From: Adiantum capillus-veneris
Lineage: Eukaryota > Streptophyta > Polypodiopsida > Polypodiales > Pteridaceae
Reading direction: 5' to 3'
DNA: 64,000 nucleotides
NCBI GenBank assembly: GCA_014529385.2
Contig: CM043952.1
Location: 157,081,057 to 157,145,056, forward strand
Shown: in pieces, positions 23,683-35,987 of the stretch
Layout of the letters: each line of letters opens with the position of its first letter
How positions within the stretch are numbered: position 1 is the first letter of the stretch
Notes under the pieces: generated by a model
Database searches by the model: none
What the model was told of the DNA's origin: nothing
Seen by the model: the letters and a program-made list of their open reading frames with translations, nothing else
Position numbers and translations under genes: made by a program

Positions 23683-26272
23683 ATGGAGCTTCTAAGTAGT
23701 CCTAGTAATGTAGAACCTTTTTGTCCTTCTATGTCACTAACACCTTCTATAAACACAACTTTTCTTGCTAGTGAGGGAACTCCAATTTCTAAACGGTCCT
23801 CAAGAAGAGTTTCATTTGATGTGGTCAAAGAAGAACTACAGCATCTTCATCGGAATGAAGTAGCTAACAACACATACCATGAGCAATGACGGACTCAAGG
23901 GGTAAGAGGTCAGAGAAAACAAGGACTACTTTTAAGGCAAGAAGTTCAAGCAACATCTAGAGAGTTTTGTTGTGCCAAAAACTGTTTGAGAAGCTTAGGG
24001 TTTCAAAAAATCCAACAAGAGTGTAACGAATTTTTCAACTTAAAGAGGGGTCCATAGAATGTATTCTTGAGTTCATGTATACGTCGCTCCACCTCCTCAA
24101 CAAAATATGATGTATTGTATGTTGCTGTTTGCATAGCAAGTTTCCTAAAGGTATTTGGCATAAGCAATTTAAGAATTCAAAAAATCATATCGAATGTGAG
24201 CCAATAAAGTATTTCTTTAGCATTTAGCACACATGAAACCCCCCAATATTGTTTCCTCAAACAATGGTTGGGAAATTTCATCACCTTTAATAGAGAAGTG
24301 GTACCTAACTCAAACTTGACACATCTACCCGACAACTTTACTAAGAGAGAGGTATACAATTTATATGTGGAGTCACAAAAAGATAGTCTAAACTGCACTC
24401 TTTCGCTACCATCTTTCTTGCAAATTTGGAGACAAGAATTTCATCATGTTAAAATTCCCAAGAAGAGCAGGATGGGTGTTTTCCAGATATGTGCAGAGTT
24501 AAAAGCAAAGCGAGACACAGCAAAGATACGGAGGAGAAATGTAAGTTATTTTAGTTTGGTTAGTTAAATTGAATTACTTCTCTCAAACATTTCAAAAATC
24601 TAACACTCTTCAAACTCTTTTACAGTACCCATTCTACAAGCATTGAAAATTCACAAGGAGCAACAAAGTACAGAGCGCCAAAAGCTAGCAAAGCATGGGA
24701 AAAAGTGTTTAGAGAAGAAAGAAAAATATCTAGGCCTAGTCATCAATGGAATGGATCAGAAGAAAACAATGTTGCCACATTTTATACGTCCTCCAAAGAA
24801 TCTCAAAGAGGAAAACTTCATGCAGCTCCATGTTGTTGGAGCCTTAGTTTTCAATGGTTTCATGTCATCCAGGATCTTTATTAATTTTCCAAATATTCAT
24901 AATGATCCTAATTTGGCAATCACCATCATTCTAAACATCATTGAAGAATGGCAAGGTGAACTACCACTTGTCCTCTACTTAGAGCTTGATAACACTAGTA
25001 GAGAAAATAAAAACCAAGTTCTCCTTGCATACTTGAGTATGCTAGTGCAAAGGAAGATATTCAAAAAAGTGAAGCTTGGGTTTTTACTAGTGGGAAACAC
25101 ACATGATCAAATTGACCAAATGCTTAGCAGGTTCTCAGTCAAGTTGGCAAAGAAAAGCGCATTTGACCTTCCACAAGTCTGTGTCTTGTTGGAAGATGCC
25201 TATGTTCCACAATTTTAGGTCTTTTTCGATTGGTGCCCCCGCTAACATGCCATCATTTGCACATCTCAATGATCATAGTTTTCAACATCAATTTAGAATC
25301 AAGTAGGTATCTAGGAACAGACTCTCATGTGGTGTTAAAAATACTCAAACTCTGAAGATTGGTTGCCAGCAGAGGGCTTGAAGTTCTTATTGTTTGTTCC
25401 TGATTCTGAAATTCAACGAGCAAAGTACATGTTTCTCTTTAGAACAAGTGAGACACAAAAAACAGAGAGGGAAAACCGCCCTATTGATCCTCTACAATGC
25501 CTAAATGAGATCAAGGAGACAATACATGGTGCACATGTGTATTTCCTAGCAAGCTCTCTAGAATGGTGGGAGTTTTTTTTTTACAAAGGAGGTGAAGTTG
25601 GTTGAAGAGCTCAAGGATGACACGTTTCAGCTTGAACATGCATTTGCATGGCACCATGGTGGTCTTTGCGAAAGGAGTGGTAATGTTTTGGCTAGTGGTG
25701 TAAACAATGTGCAGATTGCAACAGATTTGTTATCTCTTATTCATGGAGAAACAAGGGCGATGTATGTTGGCCTAAGGAAGAGCACAAAATGTCGACAACA
25801 GGAGAGAGAAATGTGGGAAGGAGATGTAAATGAGATAAAAGAGGGCACAATGATTGCAATTCTTGCCACAAACAATGAAAATGATCATCCCTTTTGGCTT
25901 GCAAAAGTCACAAAAGTTTTCAGAGAGCACGATGTGTTGAATGGCATGGAAGTGCATTGGTACGAACAACTGCAGAAGATCCATTGAAAGGAAAATATGA
26001 TCCTGAGATGGTGAAACCAAGCAAAAAGGGAAAAAAATTAGGAAGTTCTCGTCGTGTGGACACACTTAAATCTAGAGGATGTGGAAATCCTTGTGTATGG
26101 GTTTGACTTAAAGAAATTTGGTCACTTACGCAGAACAACCATTGAGATGTTGAAACAAAAGGTCAAAGATCTCTCCTACACATTAGAAGGGGATTTTTTC
26201 TCCTTTTCAATTATTGTAATTTATTTTGTCTTGAAATCATTAATGAAGTGTGAAGGTTTTGGAATCCCTTAA
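23683..26272 (+). pseudogene. DUF7869-type gene, likely transposase of T (decayed)
   Basis: The start is taken as the ATG at 23683. A Cys-containing N-terminal block (CCAKNCLRSLGFQKIQQECNE in part) near 23970 is typical of these proteins. A GT-AG intron is visible (donor about 24541, acceptor about 24626). Then come the DUF7869 hallmarks: LGLVINGMDQKKT near 24730-24775, LELDNTSRENKNQ near 24980, and GNTHDQIDQMLSRFS near 25100. The spacing of acidic blocks resembles RNase H-fold transposases, but that is inference. The usual IDGMDQ reads INGMDQ here. A C-terminal BAH- or chromo-like stretch (AILATNNENDHPFWLAKV ending HWYEQ) lies at 25850-25970. The gene has several in-frame stops and at least one frame change, so it is probably dead. 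DUF7869 proteins occur in multiple copies in other eukaryotes, consistent with mobile origin. Confidence 0.7.
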
Positions 26273-26470
26273 ATGTAGTGATTTGCTAAAGGTTTTTTTA
26301 ATTTCAGTGCTTAAGTGAATTTTATAATGTTTAAAAGTGGGTATTTTTTTAAAAAATTGAAGTAAGTCATAAAGTAGTATGGTATTTTTTCAAATAATCT
26401 TCAAAATGTGGCCCTTTTATCATGTTTTTTGGAAAATTGGACTTGAGTTGTCGTTTGCATGATTTTGTAG

Positions 26471-26496
26471 TCATTTTTCATAACTTGTTGTTGTAC
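26471..26496 (-). repeat. Terminal inverted repeat and target duplication of T, left end
   Basis: Read inward on the minus strand from 26496: GTAC, then AACAACAAGTTATGAAAAAT. It aligns with the inward-read right end at 16346-16321 (16 of 22 bases match after GTAC). Outside lies family G integrase sequence, in minus orientation. Confidence 0.7.
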
Positions 26497-26521
26497 CCCC
26501 TTCATTGGCCTGAGTTGCATT

Positions 26522-28344
26522 TCATCTCTCCTTAGGGGTGGTTTTGTACGTTGACATCCATATATCGTTTGACATAGGTCTCCACATCCATAAGTAGGGT
26601 TGCCACCATATGCCTGACTGTAGCAGGAGATTTACCGTTTTATCAGTAGAGAAATGTCCCCTGGATATCTTGAGTGTGCTTGTTCTAAGATAATGTATAT
26701 TCGCTTTCCATAGCACACAACCATAGTTGTTTGTCTTTTCCCCACCTATACAGTTGGTTGGCAATGAGCAAATAGTGTTTGGCCTCTTCTTCTACAATTT
26801 TCATTCTTGCCTTTACCCATCCCTTTGGGAAGGTCTTGTTTTTTAATTACTCAGCTATGTGAGCACTCCCTTTGGGTGCTTGTACTACTCGAAATAGGGT
26901 GGCATGATCCATTGGAGGTTGTGTTGTACAACTATCACACGATTTTACATATGTATGGACAATGTGTGCCATGGTTGGCCACTAGACTCCCAGTCTCTTT
27001 AGCCGTTGGCTTGTCTGTGTTTCTCCATTGTGAAATTCCATATTTTGTATATGAGACAGTTTGAGGTAGTAGGTGGATTCTTCGGGCTGTACACATAGTC
27101 TCAATATCCCATCCTTTCCGTGTTTATACAACCGTCTTGCTAAAAGCTAGAGATTTCTTGTTTGATGTATAATCAATGGTTGTCTTTCTATCTGCAATGA
27201 CCCGATTGTGAGTAGAGGAATGACATCTTCACTCCACCTTGGAACCATTTCGATGTTAAATAGATACAAATGGGGAAGATCATCATCGACACCCTTAGGT
27301 GCTTCCCCATGAAACAGGTGAAAAGATGATCTGCTTATGTGTGTGTAGTCCCCTTTTTTATGACTTCCGTGAAGTCAAACTCATGCAATAGTATAAATCA
27401 GCAAAAAATTCTTCTAGTGTTGCAAGGTTTGTTTACTAGATATAGTAGTGCTTGGTGATCCACGAAGAAAACAAACTTGTTTGCAAGAAGGTAGTGTCTA
27501 AATTTTTTTCCAGCATATATCATTCCCAGACCTTCTCTTTCCATAGTGGTATAGTTTTTCTCTGCGTTGTTTAGCTGTCGAGTAGAGTAGCAAATGGGAA
27601 AATCCATTTTCTTCTCTCCTGGCTGGGCTAATATGCATTCTATGGCATACGCTGATGCATCAACATGAACATGAAAGATTTTGCTCCAGTTAGGGGCTTA
27701 CAAAATTGGAGTAAAAATTAGTTGTTGCTTCAATTTATGGAAAGCCTGCTCGCATTCTTCTGTCCACTCAAACTTAGCAACAATGAGAGCGTACAACGGC
27801 TTAGCTATTACAGCATACATGTATGTGAAACGCCTGTAGTACTCACAATGCCCCATAAGTGCTTGCACTTCCTTCATCTTTGTTGGTCTTGATAGTGCGG
27901 CAATTATTTGTACCTTCTCTTGATCAGTGGAAATTCCTGTTTTGGACACAATGTGGCCCAAAATGTTACCTTGACTTACCATGAAGATGCATTTTTAAGG
28001 GTTTAAGCAAATATGATACGCTCTACACTTTTCAAAGACTTTTCCTAGATGAGTTATGTGGTCACTTCTTCGATGAGAATGAACACAAAGATCATCCATG
28101 TATATCTCTAGTTGAATGCATGACTCAATAGTCTTTGGAATGTAGCAGGGACATTGGTCAGGCTGAAAGGCATTACCCTGCAGGCAAATATACCCCACTC
28201 TGTTGCAAAAGTTGTCTTATGCTGATCTTCTGCTTTAATTGTCAACTGATTATAGCCTGAGAATCCATCCAGAAAACTATAGGTCTCTTTCCCCGCTACC
28301 CTCCCAATCACATGATTCGTTATTGATAGTGGGTAGTTATCCAT
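26522..28344 (-). pseudogene. Reverse transcriptase, RNase H and integrase zinc region, family G
   Basis: Motifs on the minus strand: FLDGFSGYNQLTIKAEDQHK and FACRVMPFSLTNVPATFQR (fingers and palm), IYMDDLCVHS (YMDD catalytic box), GISTDQEKVQII and MGHCEYYRRF (connection), TMEREGLGMIYAGKKFRHYL (RNase H), and RGHFSTDKTVNLLLQSGIWW (integrase zinc domain). Order and spacing are those of a Ty3 pol. Broken fossil. Confidence 0.88.
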
Positions 28345-29811
28345 GATGGTGGCTACATTTACCTATTTGAGGTTTACATAGACATGCAGTTTGCCATTAT
28401 TTTTGGGTACTACCATAATAAGGGACACCCAATTGGTGTATTCAATATCGTAGATAAATTTGGCATCTTTCAGTTTGTCTATCTCTTCCTTGATTTTCTT
28501 GGCAAGACTCTCATTATATGTGTAAGGGCGTTGTCTACGTGGTCTGGCATCACTCTTAAGAGGTATTGTTGTGCTTACAGATCTCGGGATCTATCCCCTT
28601 TAGATCTTTGTATGACCATGCAAAGACATCTTTGTATTGTCTGAGCGTATCGATTAAAAGTCGCTCTTCTTCTTCAGTGAGGTTCGTGGTGATGTATGCC
28701 GGTTTAGGTTCCTTGCCTGGTTCTGGTAAGTTGATGCATTTGGCTTTTTTGGGCCCATCATATGAAGTTCCTAGTTCTTTGGGATCTCATTTGGGTTTTT
28801 GCACCACAATTTTTCTATCTTGAATAGTGTATTTCTTATAGTGGGAAGGTGCATTGAATTTATCATCGTTTGATTCTTTGTCAGTTTCGATTTTTGTTGT
28901 CCAAACTTCCTTCAAAGCTCGTTTCAGTTCATTGTATTTGATTTTGCACTCCATTTTGGACAACTTCATCAATTTCTCAGAATTGCTCTCCTTTTTTGGT
29001 TTTTGTGCGCTCTTCTTTTTCATTTTTATTTTGATTGAGTTAGGTTTCATGTACCTCTTTGATATCCCATCTTTGAGGCAATCATTTGCTTCTACTAACC
29101 TTAAGTACTATGTTTTTTTGGTTAACAAAGGTACTGAGTCTTCATTGCGCTTGTTTCTGTTGTTTCTGTGTTTATCTTGATATCTGCGCTACCTTTGAGG
29201 ATTTTGGTTTGGAAAATCATGTAGATTGCCTGACGATCCTTCCGTTTGATGTTTTGACTTGAGCTACTAGACATCTCGTCGTCTGGATTGTCTGCTAACA
29301 GCTTATCAGTCTCGTCTTGGAAATCTTCTTCGTCCGTTGGTCTAGGTCTCTTACTAATATTTCATCCACTATGCATCGGCACTCGGCAACCCCCTCCTCG
29401 TCAAGGACTTCCCATTCTAATTTTGGATCTAGACTGACACCCATCATCTGGAATGGAATGATACCATATCCTTCCTCGTCGTAGAATTTTGGTGAGGGTC
29501 ACTTCATTTACGCAAACATCAAGAGTGGCTAGTATCTGTTGTCATCCAAAAGGTTTGAGCATCTCTTCTGGAAAAGGCTCTGGTATATATGTCTCGTCTT
29601 GTGTAGTCCTATCAAGAATGCAATCTTCCCTTTTTTAAAATTCCACCTTCAGAAGCTTCTCCTGTCCACCAATGGTGAGCTTTGTTCTGCAACCAAGCCG
29701 GTATTCCCCCTTCTTGGTCAATTGTGGAGTTCAAGTCTTTTCATGGGGTTTGTTCCACATCTCTATAGCTATGATCTGTGACACTAATTTCCGTAGTGAC
29801 ATCCTTGTTCC

Positions 29812-30156
29812 TTAGATATATATAGTCGTAACTCCAATCTTGTACAATATGATATCAAAGTTGCTGCTCTCATCAAAATTCATGATAGTGAACGTGTGTT
29901 CATATGAAATCTCGCAAGAGGTTACTACAATCTGTCCTAGGATTCCAATTGGTCTCTCCAGATACCCATAAGCTAATTGAAGTTTCATTCTAGTCTTTTG
30001 GAGAGCAGGTTTCCCCCATTTTTCCCACATTGCTTTGGTAGCTACGGCTATTTTAGCCCCACTATCCAATATTGATATCGACTTAACCTCTTTGTACTCC
30101 ACCGGCAGGGTAGTATATCCTTCTTCACCTTCACAATAATCCCCTACCTTGTTCAC
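29812..30156 (-). pseudogene. Retropepsin region, family G
   Basis: A 114-residue frame has SISILDSGAKIAVATKAMWEKWG, with catalytic DSG, and a later FDIILYK strand where retropepsins have DIILG. About two thirds of its positions recall the protease in the long frame at 31974-34964, so both belong to one family. Fossil. Confidence 0.8.
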
Positions 30157-30289
30157 TAGTACTGGCTCATGTTTAGTTTGTTTCGAGGGTTGTGTCTTCA
30201 GTGTGTCTGGAGAAGCATTGGGTGGCGGAAATATAAGCTCTTACAGCCTAAATCTTGACCTATTGGCATCCAAATTCAAATTTGAGTAT

Positions 30290-30660
30290 ACCATTGGGTT
30301 GTTGAGCACTAGGAGAATCTTGGCATCAAGTTTGGACAAAATCTGATCAGTTAAACATTCTACGTGTAGGATGTCTCCAGCTTGATTTAGGACTCCAAAC
30401 CAACCTATGAGCACACCACTATGATCAGCACATCAAGGAGAAGCTGGGGTGAAAATTTCAAGTCATTCTGAGCAAAAAGACATCCTAAGCGTAGGATGTC
30501 TCAAGGCCATTTTTAGGTCCAAATGAAATTATGAGCATACCATTATGTTGTTGGACTTAAGGGGAGTCTTTGGACCAAATTTTGTTAAATTCTGAGCATA
30601 TAGACATCCTACGCGTAGGATGTCTCTAGGCCAATTTTAGGGTCCAACTGTACTTTTGAC
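30290..30660. repeat. Tandem ~124-bp repeat built on a 24-bp palindrome
   Basis: Three units of about 123-125 bases. Each carries a palindrome centred on CTACGCGTAG: 30355-30374 (ACATTCTACGTGTAGGATGT), 30479-30500, and 30602-30625, which is a perfect 24-bp palindrome. Between them, phrases such as TTTTAGGTCCAAA, ATGAGCATACCA and TCTGAGCAwA recur. It sits between the family G minus piece and the gag gene of the plus-strand element. Confidence 0.85.
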
Positions 30661-31082
30661 CATATAGGAGTGTTCACAGTGTCATAGAGATCCCAAATCT
30701 TATTTTAAATTGAATTTGGACTCATTTTGACCATTCTAAACTGCATTTCACTGTTTTGGCCATAACTTTCACAAACGATATCGGATCGGAAAAGTTTTTA
30801 TATCAAAACGTAGCCTGAGAGCGGCTCTACAGATCTTAGAGCAAAACATGAAATAAATGCATGCCTATTGTAACCATTTAGGTCAACTTTGAAAAAAAAA
30901 ACGTCGTTTGAGGCCTCAAAATACATCCGCAAGTTAGGGGTGTCTAAAAGAGACAATTTGCGAGAATTGTGACAAAATGGTTGCGGTTTTGGACATAGTT
31001 TCGACTTTTTCCTAACCAAAGCACTTGAACACAGTGGACTAAGTCTACTCGAACCAAGAAAAATCTCTTAAGCCCAGAAATC

Positions 31083-34000
31083 ATGTCTACCCTAGATTCA
31101 AACGCAGCTTACACAAGCTTGGAGATCCCGACGATAGAGGAATATCCTCCCACAATGGATCTTCCAAACTTGCAATTGATAAAGATCCATCTTGTTGAGA
31201 GAGTTTGGATGATTGGTCATGAGAGTAAAGGACTATATAGATACATTGAAGACAATGAGGACAATCTTTATAGGTGCTCAAATCCACACCTAGAAGAGGT
31301 AACATATTACAAGCTCTTATATGTCTACACATACGGAGTCGACTGTCAATGGAGATCTATAGTTGTCGATAAGTATGAACGAGAATACAGAGTTGTAGAA
31401 AGCACAAATCCACAGACTGTACTAGAAAGAGGTGGGTATTTGGTCAATGAAGGACCACAAATGCCTCCACCAAACACGAGAATTCCTATAGGAATTCCAA
31501 GAAGAGAGCCACCAGGATTCCCTTCAAGAGCGATAACGAGAGAAGGATTGGGAGAGTCTCTGGTTAGACTTGTAGACAATCGACGAGTTAGACCATCCCA
31601 AGTCTAGAAATAGGTAAACAGAAAATACTCCGGAGATAAAGATCCGAGAGATCACGTAACGGCTTTTAAAAGAGTGATTCGAGCAGAGGAAGTTTCAGAT
31701 TTTGCGACACAGTTTGCGGGATTTGGATTGACTCTAGAAGATGATGCAGCTACGTGGTTTGACTCGGTGAAAAAATGGGATTTTGAGACCCTAGATGAGC
31801 TATTTGAGGAGTTTATTGAAGAATTCTTGCCAAAAGGCATTGCTCACAATACGGTCTCGCAAATCCATAAATCCAAACAGAAAGAGAATGAATCAGTACG
31901 CGAAGCATCATTACGGCTCAAGAGATATGTTAAGCTCTGTCAGAGAGTGGAATTACCTACGTAAGCATGACTGATGTTGATCTTTATCCATGGAATAAGA
32001 CATGCGGGCCTTCAGAAGGATCTGCATATGATAAGGAGGATGACGCTAAATGAGTTGATCAAAGAAGCTCTTTATCTAGTGGATAACTGTGAGGCATACA
32101 AAGAAAAGGACTTAAAGAGTCAAGGAGATGACACATCCTCTCAACATAGTGTTTCACAGATAAGTGAGTCCATTGCCAAGCCAACGACACCTATTGATCA
32201 AGAAAAGCTTATCGACGACTTGGTCAAGAGGTTGATTCCTCTTGTAAGGTCTGATTCGGGAGAGCCGAAGTGGTGTGAAATTGAGAGAAAATGGACGAAC
32301 CATACGGGGGAAGAGTGCTATTGTAGCATGGAAAATGATAGGGAGAGGTATGTACAACCTGTTCCAGAAGCACCTACTCCACCTAGATACATTATGGGGA
32401 ATGCGCCAAGACCAGTAGGAGTTTTAAGGCCACAGCTTGTCTTAGGACAACAACCTCCGCTGCCACGTGCTAGAATGCAGGTAGACATGAGATACATGCC
32501 AATGATGGAAGGATCAAATAAACCAACGCCAGTACCAGCTACAATGTGGTATAGCAACCAAAGTCAGTACTACCCTTCGGAGCAACAACATGTGAGAGAA
32601 ACACATGGAGTGGTGAGGCCGGTACAACCTCCACTTGCTGGGTTTCAGTCGAAAGAAAGAAGGTATGAAATGGACGAAAGGACATTGCGATTCATTGCAA
32701 ATAGCGGCTTATCTAGGTCCAAGCTTGCTTATAGCCAAGAGGAAATGCTAAAAGAACCTCCTCAACCAGAGACAGAGTGCCACAAAAGTCATGACAACCA
32801 CTTGGTCAAACAATGTCCTCACACAGAGATCACTGAAGTAAATGCCTATTGTCTTGCGTGTGGCATCACTCACTTGATCCCTGATTGTCCAAAAAACCCA
32901 AACCAAATCAGGAAAATCATGACAAATGTATTAGGGATTGTTCAGCTACCTAGTAGCTCAGAAAATGAAAATGTCGTACCAGTTCAAGTGGTTACGAGAG
33001 CACAAGCTCAAAAGAAAGCTGATGAGAATCCAGAGACAAAGAACATGGAAAGTGACACGAGTCCAAAGACAGATGATGGACCAAAGACAGACGCACCTAG
33101 TCAGAAAACTAAGAGCAAACGAAATAGTTGGAAAGCTAGAAAGACTAGGATGAAAGCACGCAGGGAACGAGAGCAAAAATCCCTAGTTGAGAAGCTTACC
33201 GAAGCTCAGGAGAAGATAAAACAACATGAGGAAAAGGAGGAACCTTCTCTTACACAGATGGTTAAACCTCTAGAAGAACCATCCACGGATGAGAAACCGA
33301 GAAGTGCTAGTTCAGGAGGATCTGTGTTGGCAAAGAAGGTTAATGAGACATTAGATGCCCTCTTGAAAGCCTATGATGTGAGGCTCAAAATCAACCAAAC
33401 CCAAGAACACAGGTGGATGACATATCCCTATGCGGAACTAGAAAAGCAAAGGTGTGAAATGTGTCAGAAAATGATTCAAACAGCTCAAGATTTACTAGAA
33501 CCACCAGTTGCAAAACCTGAGGATGTGATCCGTGTCATGCCTACACAAGTAATCCCACCAAACCAGGAACTAAAAGAGCCAGATTCTAGTCATGAGCACA
33601 GACCAAACCTCAAAGACCCAGCATTAGAACCAAGGATAGTACTGAATACCACAGATAACTCTTCCGAGGGATTTCACCAAGCTAAACCTGAGGATTGTAA
33701 AGAGATAGATGGTCTTGACGAATTGTGGAAACAAGTCAGAGAGGCCAATGAAGCCGATGACCTAAGAAGACGAGTAGACAAGACCGGTGATGAACGAGGA
33801 GTGTTTCTACCACCAATAGAGGAATTTGAGACTAGATCTCAAATGAATCTAGACGTGAGATCGTATTGGGGAGACAAAGGATCTGCACAATCTATGGATA
33901 GTCAACCCCGTTCGCTAAGAACACTACCGTCCTACATGGGAGAGTACGAGACCAAGTCAGACGTGGTTGCAGTCCCATCACAGAGACTGTCTCCCAACAA

Positions 34001-34964
34001 GGCCATCGATTCAAAGGGGCTAGTAGATATTCTATCTACCCCAGTCACCTGTACAATAATGTTAGCTGAGTTGCTTAGAATAAGATCAAGCATGTGGGCT
34101 AATGTGGGTAAATGTCTAGATAAATCTGGTGTAAAAACCCCAATGACTCAAATCGAGGAAGGCATCAAAGAGCTCTTAATGCCTCAACTAAATACTAGGC
34201 CAATGCCATTAAACAAGGTAGGCGAGTATTACGAGGGAGAAGATGGAAACACCACCCTTCCTGTGGAATTCAATAATGTAAAAACCATGGCAATCCTTGA
34301 CAGTGGAGCTGGTGTGGCCATTGCAACCAAAGAGGTTTGGAAAAAATGGGAAAAACCTGCCTTGATATCCACACGAATGACCCAGCAGCTTGCAGACGAA
34401 CACAAGGAAAAGCCCCTAGGACTGCTAGAAAAATTACTTGTTACTTCTTGTGGCATTGAATATGAACACACTTTTGCTGTTGTTGACTTTGGCAAGAAGA
34501 ACAACTATGACATCATTCTGGGAAGACCATTCATGCGACAATTGAAAATGGTCCAAGATTGGGGTTATGACCATATATACTTGAGACATATGGAAACCAT
34601 AATAGAGATAAACTTGAGGGACCATAGCTATAGGGATGTGACGAGAACACCGGTTGAGGAGTTTGATTCCGCCACAGTATCAGGATCAGAACTTCCAACT
34701 TGGTTCGGTAAGCCTAAAGAACTGTGGATGTGTGGAGCTTCACAATGTGGTAGCTTGAAATGTGAGGAATGTATCCTAGAGCGGGTTATAGAGGATATGG
34801 ACTATATCCCAGAACCATTTCCTGAAGAAGAGTTAGAGCCTTTTGGATGGGAACACATCTTGGCCACTCTGGACGTGTGCGCCGTGGAGGATGCTCCCAC
34901 AACAAATTTTTGTGATGAAAATGGCTATGATGTCGTTCCTTATTTTGCAGTGAGTGTAATCTAG
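31083..34964 (+). pseudogene. gag and protease coding region of a family G Ty3 element
   Basis: The region opens with an ATG at 31083. Around 31640-31960 there is a Ty3 gag capsid pattern (DHVTAFKRVIRAEEV-like start, DDAATWFDSVKKWDF, EFLPKGIAHNT). The long frame from 31974 carries a degenerate and a good zinc knuckle (CLACGITHLIPDC near 32855-32895), a long charged and coiled-coil-prone middle, and a retropepsin (ILDSGAGVAIATKEVW near 34290; YDIILGRPFMRQ near 34510). It ends with a C-terminal region that in the minus-strand relative precedes reverse transcriptase. The region is mostly open with few breaks, so this copy is younger than most others here. Confidence 0.85.
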
Positions 34965-35132
34965 GAAAACGAAGAGATCCAAACATCAACAAGATCTCGA
35001 AATAAGGAGCAAACAAAGAAATTTGGAGAATCAAAAAAAGAAGAAGACGACGAGCTCTATGACTCTGTAGAACACTTCGAGCTTCAAGAAGATCAATGAC
35101 CCGGGAATAAATGTCATCGCTACACGAATAAA

Positions 35133-35987
35133 GTGCATCAAAAGTGGATTCCAAAGTCCTTCATGAAGACACAACCACCACAAGCATCCTCATACATGGA
35201 TCCTAATAAGGATACAAAGACTCAGCTAGGAGGAATACGACCAGAGCAACGAGCTAACAATGCTCTAATCAATGGGCTAGAAAAGTCCTCCAAGAAACTA
35301 CCACCCACGAGAAAACAGACAGTAACTTTCCACTACCAGCCAAAAAATCAAGGGAAAGTACAAGAAGTCAACCTTGCTGAGGATAGTAGCGATAGTGATG
35401 AATCTTACGACATCCTCTATCATCAACTTAGGCCATCACTATCACCAACCCCTTCAGCAACAACCATGACAGGTCAAAAGAACAGGACAACAAGTCAAAG
35501 CCAAAAAGCTCGACAAATCTAGATACCAAAAAGCCAGATCGGCCAAAAACAGATATTATGGATCAAGAAGACAAAGATCTCTAATGACAAATCACAAGAT
35601 CCAACACCAAAACAAAAACAAGGAAAGCGTGCACGAACGGGTAAGAATATCACAAAATTGCAAGCTTTCACAACTCAGGTTTGGGCTCCAACGAAGTTGA
35701 TTCAAGCACGAAAAAGTCAGGAATTCATTTGGATTCCAAAACAACCACAGTATCAACTTTCAAAGCCTGAATCCCATCCCCAACCAAGCGTACAAGGGCT
35801 GAAGCAAAGACCACTGTCGACTCACAAAACAAAAAGGTGGATCCCAAAGAAGTCTCTTGAAACACAAACGAAGCACGGGCAAGTATGGATTCCCAAACGA
35901 GCGTCAGCAAACAAAACAACCAATAATCGCAAAGAAATGGGTCCCAAAGAAGAACAACAAAACTGCTGTCAGTGCATCGCCGCTTGA
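35133..35987 (+). pseudogene. Basic W-I-P-K repeat region after the family G protease
   Basis: Where reverse transcriptase would be expected, the frames instead encode Lys, Gln, Pro and Thr-rich sequence with a recurring W-[IV]-P-K motif: KWIPKS, FIWIPKQ, RWIPKKS, VWIPKR. I see no YxDD, RNase H or integrase motif up to the purine tract near 36285. The element therefore looks non-autonomous, with pol lost or replaced by a basic, possibly nucleic-acid-binding segment. Fossil; function unknown. Confidence 0.5.

Larger units (their letters stand above)
22563..26496 (+). mobile_element. DNA transposon T, left half (now inverted)
   Basis: Runs from the outer edge of the chromovirus LTR to an inverted terminal sequence at 26471-26492 plus GTAC. 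It holds a palindrome array and the DUF7869-type gene, which points toward this terminus. In T's original order this gene and the ParB-methyltransferase gene would be transcribed away from each other. The stretch 23196-23682 is AT-rich with no gene. That this half belongs with 11285-16346 is inferred from the terminus match, the flanking integrase parts, the near-identical 5-base flanks of the chromovirus LTRs, and the shared palindrome. Confidence 0.68.
26497..30235 (-). mobile_element. Ty3 element of family G, 5' part
   Basis: On the minus strand the order is protease (30156-29812), a lysine-rich spacer (about 29050-28787), reverse transcriptase (28344-27698), RNase H (27607-27398) and the integrase zinc site (26764-26522). 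The piece stops at transposon T's terminus. The integrase catalytic core continues at 16347 on the plus strand, beyond T's other terminus. The protease closely resembles that of the plus-strand element at 31083-34964. Fossil, with several breaks; no LTR is visible at its 30.2 kb edge. Confidence 0.8.

Noticed and set aside
11285-26496. Transposon T as a Polinton or virus-derived element
   Set aside because: No capsid, packaging ATPase, polymerase B or integrase is seen between its ends; the contents and short inverted ends fit a DNA transposon.
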